Origin: Pterobdella sp. o SKG-2022
Taxonomy: Eukaryota > Annelida > Clitellata > Hirudinida > Piscicolidae
Direction: 5' to 3'
Length of the DNA stretch: 64,000 nt
Assembly: GCA_964035795.1 (NCBI GenBank)
Contig: OZ038321.1
Span: 17,561,548-17,625,547 of the forward strand
Shown: positions 57,661 to 64,000 of the stretch, one piece after another
Numbering within the stretch: the stretch's first letter is position 1
Layout: each line of letters starts with the position of its first letter
The notes under the pieces: generated by a model
What the model was told of the DNA's origin: nothing
Databases searched by the model: none
What the model saw: the letters and a program-made list of their open reading frames with translations, nothing else
Position numbers and translations under genes: made by a program

Positions 57661-59446
57661 ACTGAAGAATTTTGATCAATCAAAGCGCTTAATGAAAGCC
57701 TCAAAATTCATAATTAAAATTTGAAACTATCTTAGAATTTCAAAATTAAAAAAATATATAACTATTTCAACATATAAAAGAATTTCCAAGTATTTTTACG
57801 TTAAAAAGGATTCAAACTTATTCTCGAAGAACTTTTCTCCAATGATAGGATCCGTCATGATGACATAGAAAGACATAATAAAAGCGTGTTTAGGGGATGT
57901 TCTAATTATCTTATCATAAAACTTTCAAAACTGATCAGTTTTTTAAAAAAAGATAACAATGTTTACATTTTTTTTCTGTATTAAAAGCTTATTTTTGTCT
58001 GGTTTGAATATTTGTTAATACCTTATACCTTATAAAAAAATCCTCAAATTATTTCTTATCATGTAGAAGTGGTAAAAGTGCTGTAGCTCAAAAAACTTAA
58101 AAAGCAGTCTTTTTTTAATAAAAACACCAAAAATTTGATAAATACCAAAAGGTTTTCAAAATTCATTAATTTTCTCAAACAAATGTAGCGTCGAATAAAG
58201 ATGAAAGAAAACGAATTTAGATTGAATTACGAAATATTGTAGTATGAGAAAACTCTTCATATATGCAAGTACACGCTGAAATTTTTATTTTCTTACACAT
58301 AAAACACTCAATCAGCGCATTTAAGTTTTTTTAAGAAAAACATTATTTCACCCTTCATCCACAAAAACACACCTTTATTGATTTTTAAAATATTTTACAA
58401 ACGCAGGCAACTATTACTAAAATTATGTTTTATGAAGCTAGCATGAAAATATTTATTTAGAGACTGTATTTGTATGTAAACATCTTGCTTTCTTACATAT
58501 AGTAGTGTTTGTTGTTTGAAATGTTACGTTGTGTTTTACATTTTTTCTTACAATCGGTTGGAATTGAGTTGCCCTTAATGGAAAAATTAATTTAAAAACA
58601 AATAAATGCAATAACAAAACACGCTACATTTTTAAGATACGTATATACCTTCACAATTTCATTTTTAATTAATTTAAAAAATTTAATTAGAAAAATTATT
58701 TTAAGTTGTTTCAAAAGTGTTTTGGAAAAATCATACAAAAATTATATTTCCACATCCATGAAGGATCTGAAAAAGTTAATACGATGTTTGACCTTTTAGT
58801 GAGAAGCGAGTAATATTATCTAAGAACTCATAAAAGATTATTTCTCATTTTATTTCACTATCATCAGAACGTTTTCAATTATATATAATATAAAGTAAAT
58901 CACGCTATATATTGAAAAAAATAAGAATTTCTCAATTATTTGATAGATTTCTTTATAAGTTTTTTAATAAACTTCATTATAATGCATTTAAACAATTGTT
59001 CATGACGGAGGTTCTGAGTTCATTGGGATTCTCTGTCATATCTCACTTGTAGTCTTGTATTGAGTCTGAATTAGTTATATCATTATTGTATCAGATAATT
59101 ATATTTCCATTCTACTAGATGTTCTTACTAACGCTTATCATAATGATATTTCTGTATGTAATCATATTAACGTGCTTATAAAATTATAAGGATTTGAATA
59201 CCAATTCAACTAATGTAGGGTATCTGGAGAGAAATTTACAAATGGCCAAACCACTATCAACACCTTTGAATAGCAGTCCTTTGAGGTACCTTTATAGCAT
59301 CAGTATCAGTCATTCAGTTGTTATAGTCTATGCATGATAAGTTTTTATAGTTTATGTAGCTTAAATTGTTATCGACTATGGAAGTAAAGATGTTACGGTT
59401 CATGTGAGTTGAGTGGATATAGTTTTAAGATACTGTTTTGAGAGTT

Positions 59447-59452
59447 TTTATT
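59447..59452 (-). terminator. Candidate poly(A) signal of MCTP-like gene
   Basis: AATAAA on the minus strand about 130 bases past the stop at 59579. Chance occurrence is likely in this composition. Confidence 0.25.
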
Positions 59453-59578
59453 TAATTTATTTCAATTTTTTGACTCTAAGAATTATTTTTCATGAAGTTG
59501 TGAAATTTTTATTTTTTAAATAAATTTTAGGTTTCAAAAGAATAAATTAACTCATTAAACAAATAACTCCAAATTATC

Positions 59579-62267
59579 TTATACAAGTTTCAACAAAAGA
59601 AACCTTTTAACTAAGAGTCCAAAAATGAAATATCTGAGAGAGAGGAAGTATATAGCAAAGGTGCCGACCAAGAGATAAATAATGGCAACGACGTTCAAAC
59701 GCGGAGATTTCCAAGAAAAAGCACTGCATATACGTAAAAAAAATTGAAAAATTTAATAAACTAATTTAGAATAATTTTTAACGTATTTCTATACTTTTCT
59801 ATTCTTTCCATAATTTTGATGAAGGTTTTGGTTTGAAACTCAACTTGAAGTAACTGTTTTTCGATTCCTTTGGTGTTCAAAAATAACATTCATTCGATCC
59901 TATGTGCCTTCATAATTAAAAATTGTTTGAAAATCACGTTAAAAATTCACAAAGATGTAATAAAAACTACGCCCTATATAATAATTTTTCTAAAAGTTGA
60001 GTTTAAAAAAATGTTTGTTCACCGGTGATGACTTTGAATACACCAAAGTTATTAGGAGTACTCTTTTTTTTCTCACTGATCGCTGCCTAACATGTGGTAT
60101 TAAAAATCATTAACATTAATGCGAGTCTTGCCTTTCACAGGTTGCTGTTGATTACGTGAAATCATAACTTTTTCTTTTTAAAATAGTTAAGCACTTTTTG
60201 ATCTAAATACGTATAATGTATACATTTCTATAAAATTCATTTGTGTAAAACAATGTGGGCCAAAAGCCAAATAATGAATTTCACCTTTATATATAAAGTT
60301 CAATTTTTATATAAGGCTTATTCAATAACTTTTAATAAATATTTTAATCTAAAAATTAATTCATGAAATGATAATTAATATCATGTAAATTAACATGAAA
60401 ATGAGTTTTATAGCCCCAAACGGAACGCTTCAAAATTTAAAGACTGATTTTTGCTCGTTTTATTGAGTGATTGCTATTAGTAGAATTTCTAATAACAAGG
60501 CAATTTTTCATCATTGATCTTATGCTTTGGTTTAAATACATTAACAACAACAAAAAATAACTTCAAATCATTTTTCATAAACTCATATCATAAAGCATTT
60601 ATTTTGCTTTTGATAGAACCTTTTGAATTATATTACAAATTTTAATTTTCAAAAATTCATGAAAATTTTATGAAAATGTTCACATTTTTCTGTTAAAAAA
60701 AAATCAAAGATAAAAATGTATTAAATTTGAAATTACTTTCATAACTTGATCTTTGTCGTCAATGTCATCCTGCTAAAATAACCGTTTATATTTCAAGATA
60801 GAATTTGAGAATTGAAAATTTTTTGACGAAAAGCTTTGTGAACTTAGTTCAATATATATTTTGTGTCTGCTTCACAACTATCGTTTCAGGCTATTATATC
60901 CTAATGATGATGAATTTATACATTATATGATACATTCGTAAAGGACCTCAAAACATGATAATTAAACTCAGCATATTTTAAATTGAAACTCACTTCAAGA
61001 GGTGTGTCTTCATGGCTTTCATAGATGTTCTGGAAGATAAGGTTGCACAACAGAGCAAAAATGAAAAGACTCGGCACCATGTATACTTGAATGTACATTA
61101 CACAAGTAAGCGACCCCTAGGATTTTATCGTAATTCTTCAGTGTTCTTCTACTAAAAAATAAACTATAAATAAAATCAAATGAAAAAATACATGTTTTAA
61201 TATACTAATTATTTATTTATTAAATAATATATTATGAATATACAAAAATGAATAGATTGGTATTTACGATGTCAAAACACAAGATGGAGCGTCAAAACGT
61301 TAACCACTTTTAAATGCAAACCAAAAAGCTTATACATAATGGAGTAGAAACATCATTTATTAACAGGGTTTAAATATAATGAATAATGAGATGATCAAGG
61401 GATTTTACAATCAATGGTCTTCTAAAGTAGCTTTTATATATATAATGGTTATAAGAAACTCGTTGCTAAAATAACTATAACTGTTTTGAAAAAAATGAAG
61501 AAACTGAAAAATATTATTCAAAGTTATTATGACTTCAGTTAAAAAATATTTGAAACACTGAGAGACTCGGTATTATAAAGCTGGCATAACTGCACATTAA
61601 TAAAAAGAACTTGACAACTTTTGGCAACAAAACAAATCATTCAAACATAAAATAAATATTTTTAAAAAATTTTTTGTAAAAAATCATTCATGTCTTGAAA
61701 GTTGTTTTTGAAAAAAGCCATACTCTGCAAAAAAAGATTTAAATATAAACTACTTTTCATAAACAATCTCACAATAAAACTGAGCAGAGAAAGGAAAAAG
61801 TTCTTCCAATTCAAAAGTGCTTTAATTCTTTTCACTTTGAGTTTCATCAGTTTTCGGATTCGTATGCATCGAGCCAAGGTTAGTTTTATGTTCTGAAATC
61901 GTTGTTAAAGGTAAAAAATTATTGAGTTATTTAAAAAGGATTTTTTTTTATATTTTCCACTTACTTTAAATTCTAATTTCGAACGTGTTTCGCAAGTTTT
62001 TTTTTCTTTTGCGTATAAAGTTCGTATGGATGATTTCAACTTTGAGGAAATAAAAGTATGAAAAATTTTGAAAACAAGGTTTTTTCTAAATTTTTAAAAA
62101 ATAATTTTCAAATTCAACATTAGAAACGTTTGGCACTGAATTAAAATAAGAACAAATTCACTTACAAAATTGTAATATAAACTCATTTGCAGTTTAATTC
62201 TTTTGGGTTTGATGGTTTGAAAAGCCCTGTTCTTCAGCCAATACCAGTCTATCGCTTTGTTGCGGAT
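59579..62267 (-). CDS. MCTP: MCTP-like protein: multiple C2 and transmembrane domains, C-terminal part
   Basis: Five exons join in phase: 62166-62267, 61773-61892, 60994-61116, 59783-59853, 59579-59723. Read in order they give AIDWYWLKNRAFQTIKPK (end of the last C2 domain, compare the family's RAxIRTxxPKE), RIRKLMKLKVKRIKALLNW (basic pre-membrane helix), a membrane segment with YIQVYMVPSLFIF (family: FELYMVPLxLLLLF), an acidic turn ESHEDTPLE, a helix KIMERIEKYRN, and a second membrane segment NVVAIIYLLVGTFAIYFL then SLRYFIFG before a stop. MCTPs are calcium-binding proteins anchored in ER or endosomal membrane by two such segments. Upstream C2 exons must lie beyond 62267, largely off the window. 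The C-terminus is shorter than usual: the conserved KFTKKLRNP is not seen. The match is by pattern, not by search. Confidence 0.72.
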
Positions 62268-62449
62268 CTGTGAAGAAGGTTTATAATGAAGCTCATATAA
62301 AATCATTAAAAAATTTGGTTCTATTCGTAGCAGCCATTTAGCGACAAAAAACAACGTTAAATAAACTTTAACCTCAAATTATTCATTTATTTCAAAATAC
62401 TAAATATTCACTGAATAAAAACTAACTATCAAAACCTATACAAAATGAC

Positions 62450-62757
62450 CAAATTAGACACACCATGGAGCCCACAAATCAAAAAAAAACACCTTAGCTG
62501 GCTAGGCATTTAATGAGACTGCCAAAGGAAACTCCCGCTCGTAAACCGCTACAAGAAGCCTCAAAACCTGAGAAACAAAAGCGAAGAAAATCTATCTTCA
62601 AATGGTGGCAAACAATAAAAAAGACCTATCCTCTCACATAAAAGTCGACTAGAATGAACCAGTGCAAGTACTCTAAAAGCTGGAAGAAATATACAGAGAT
62701 GAAAAGAAGTGGAGAAAAATCGTAAATCAAGTGAAGCTTATTAACATAGGATAACAC
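62450..62757 (+). mobile_element. LINE 3' fragment (reverse transcriptase C-terminus)
   Basis: With two or three frameshifts the plus strand reads HLSWLG, LMRLPKETPARK, LQEASKPEKQKRRKS, FKWWQTIKKDL and KLEEIYRDEKKWRKIVNQVK. This is the LSWLGHxxRLPxxTPARKAL to RDRxxWRxxV ending common to several animal LINE families. An in-frame stop interrupts the WLGH motif. It differs from both RTE families in the window. It lies antisense to the MCTP-like gene. Confidence 0.75.
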
Positions 62758-63166
62758 TACTACATATATCATTTATTTAATTCATTCATTAAATCACTCA
62801 TTTTCCGTAGGTAAAAAATCAACAACGCTTCCTGCAAGTTTATACAAGCTTCAAGACCAAGGATAATAATAAAAAACAATACAAAAATAAAATAAAATAG
62901 AACAAAATTATTTGTAAGTGTATTTAATTTTTAAAGCATTTTTTATATATTCAAAAATATTTTAAAATTTTTTTCTTATCATTTCCCCCCTTCAAGTCTT
63001 TTGCAATGCATTGTACTTCCAAGTTTTTTTTTAGGCTTTGAGTAAATTTTCAATTGTTTCACATCTTTTTTTAAGTTTTGAGACAAGCTTTAAAAAATAA
63101 TGAAAAAAAAATATATATATAAAAACCTAAAATAATTTTTTTAGAAAAAAAGTTGCTTTGCATAGT

Positions 63167-63333
63167 GTCGGCCCCCATAGCTCAGTGGTTGAGCATTAGA
63201 CTAATTATCTAAAGATACCGGTTTCGATCCCGCGTGAACCGACAATTAGTAGTCCACATGGAGTAGCGCCCTGTGGAACCAATCAATTGCGCATGCAAAA
63301 AATCCAGATAGGGGCGATCAGCGGGTCTAAACA
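63167..63333 (+). repeat. tRNA-derived SINE
   Basis: The first 77 bases (63167-63243) fold like a tRNA: GTCGG pairs with CCGAC at the acceptor, TAGCTCAGTGGTTGAGC is a near-consensus A box and D arm, TTAGA/TCTAA is an anticodon stem with loop CTAATTA (anticodon position AAT, Ile-like), and GGTTTCGATCC is a B box. A non-tRNA tail follows (GAGTAGCGCCCTGT, then GGGGCGATCAGCGGG). Pol III boxes could drive its transcription. T37 in the anticodon loop, imperfect T-arm pairing and the attached tail argue for a SINE and not a functional tRNA gene. Related copies lie at 28108 and 41375. Confidence 0.78.
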
Positions 63334-64000
63334 TATATATATATTGCTAGTTTTAAAAACTAGCATTTTTGAATCATAGTTTTAAAATATGAATTAGCTC
63401 AGTTCTCATTATTTGATACCTAACTAACTCATATACATTCAAATATGATATTTTAGTTATTTAAATAATACAAGAATAAATAAAAAAACTAATTCATTGA
63501 AAGTTTATTCAACCATGGAAAAATCAAAAAAATTCTTATAGAATGGTAAGGTTTGAATTTCATTATGCAAAAGAAAGGGTAGGAAAAAAATTGACTAACA
63601 GAACGTTTTGAGCAATCAAATAATAATTAATTCCAAAAATTTTAAACCTATAAATATACTCGACAAAAAAAGAAAAAACTTAGCGTAGGAATGTTTGAAA
63701 CAGTTTAAACCGCTTTTAAAAAATCAAAAACTTGTTGGATTTGGCTTTTGTTACATTTGCAGTTTGTTGAGTGTTGAGAGATGTCAAAAACATGTAATAG
63801 GTGAGACGCGAGCAAAGACAATGAGATGCAAGAGTAAAGAATGTTGGAAAAAGGTTTTTTGAACATTTAAATAAAGCAAAATAATTTTTTCAACAATTAA
63901 AAATGTTATTTTAACGGAACAAATGAATATCAGCACGACTGTATCACTATGATTCGCAGAGGCATTAGTGAGAAAAGAATGAGCAACTTAACGATTCTGG

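Larger units (their letters stand above)
55763..59578. other. Intergenic region between RBM24-like and MCTP-like genes
   Basis: About 3.8 kb, AT-rich. It should contain the RBM24-like promoter and 5' UTR (55.76-56.1 kb) and the MCTP 3' UTR (ending about 59.45 kb). A hammerhead-like motif lies at 57621-57647. No other gene is visible. Confidence 0.5.
62268..64000. other. Right edge: probable MCTP intron with LINE and SINE
   Basis: No C2-domain exon was found here, so this is probably intron of the MCTP-like gene. It contains a LINE 3' fragment (62450-62757) and a SINE (63167-63333). The last 600 bases show nothing certain; a purine-rich stretch at 63780-63860 reads GETRAKTMRCKSKECW on the plus strand, without a family I can name. 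Confidence 0.5.

Noticed and set aside
63167..63243. Functional tRNA-Ile gene
   Set aside because: The cloverleaf is close, but position 37 is T, the T arm pairs poorly, and the head continues into a non-tRNA tail shared with two other copies, as in a SINE.
63780..63860. Possible Cys-containing finger (MRCKSKECW) of a transposase
   Set aside because: Only three cysteines in a short frame with stops on both sides; not enough to name any family.

Overview
The window looks like nuclear DNA from an AT-rich invertebrate animal. It holds three intron-rich protein genes, all on the minus strand. Introns have GT-AG ends and are mostly short in the first gene and kilobases long in the second. The intervening DNA carries RTE-type LINEs, hammerhead/Penelope-like remnants, fold-back elements and tRNA-derived SINEs. 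I see no bacterial, organellar or CRISPR signal. The sequence alone does not fix the phylum: divergence and AT bias would suit a flatworm-like or other fast-evolving invertebrate, and cnidarian-like repeats are also present.

Layout, left to right. 0.34-3.35 kb: a nearly full-length but broken RTE-clade LINE on the plus strand, with endonuclease, reverse transcriptase, an embedded Cys/His finger and a TTGA-repeat tail. 3.85-38.35 kb: one very large gene, HERC2, the giant HECT E3 ubiquitin ligase, read from 38.35 kb down to 3.85 kb. I could chain about 92 exons (roughly 6,100 codons, against about 4,830 residues in human HERC2). Domains appear in the canonical order: N-terminal region, RCC1-like domain 1 (RLD1), cytochrome-b5-like module, long helical middle, acidic/UBA-like segment, CPH domain, ZZ finger, DOC domain, RLD2, linker, RLD3, HECT with its catalytic Cys. 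RLD2, RLD3 and HECT are well kept; RLD1, the b5 module and the ZZ finger are strongly altered, and one MIB/HERC2 domain seems missing.

38.4-43.9 kb: intergenic, with a pyrimidine-rich kilobase, two exon-like ORFs of unknown identity and a SINE. 43.96-55.72 kb: an RBM24/RBM38-type RNA-binding protein, with an RRM split over two exons and a Pro/Thr/Ser-rich tail exon. Its introns are about 6.8 and 4.2 kb and contain a decayed LINE. 55.8-59.5 kb: intergenic, with a hammerhead-like motif. 59.58-62.27 kb: the 3' end of a multiple-C2-and-transmembrane protein (MCTP-like) gene, five phase-compatible exons with two membrane segments; its C2 domains should lie mostly beyond the right edge. 62.45-63.33 kb: another LINE 3' fragment and a complete-looking tRNA-derived SINE, probably intronic to MCTP.

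The three genes act in unrelated processes (ubiquitin ligation, mRNA regulation, calcium/membrane function), and nothing suggests joint regulation. The most unusual content is the family of small elements carrying a hammerhead-ribozyme-like core (9.45, 17.2, 18.2, 20.55, 32.25 and 57.63 kb), and the departures of this HERC2 from the usual domain set.
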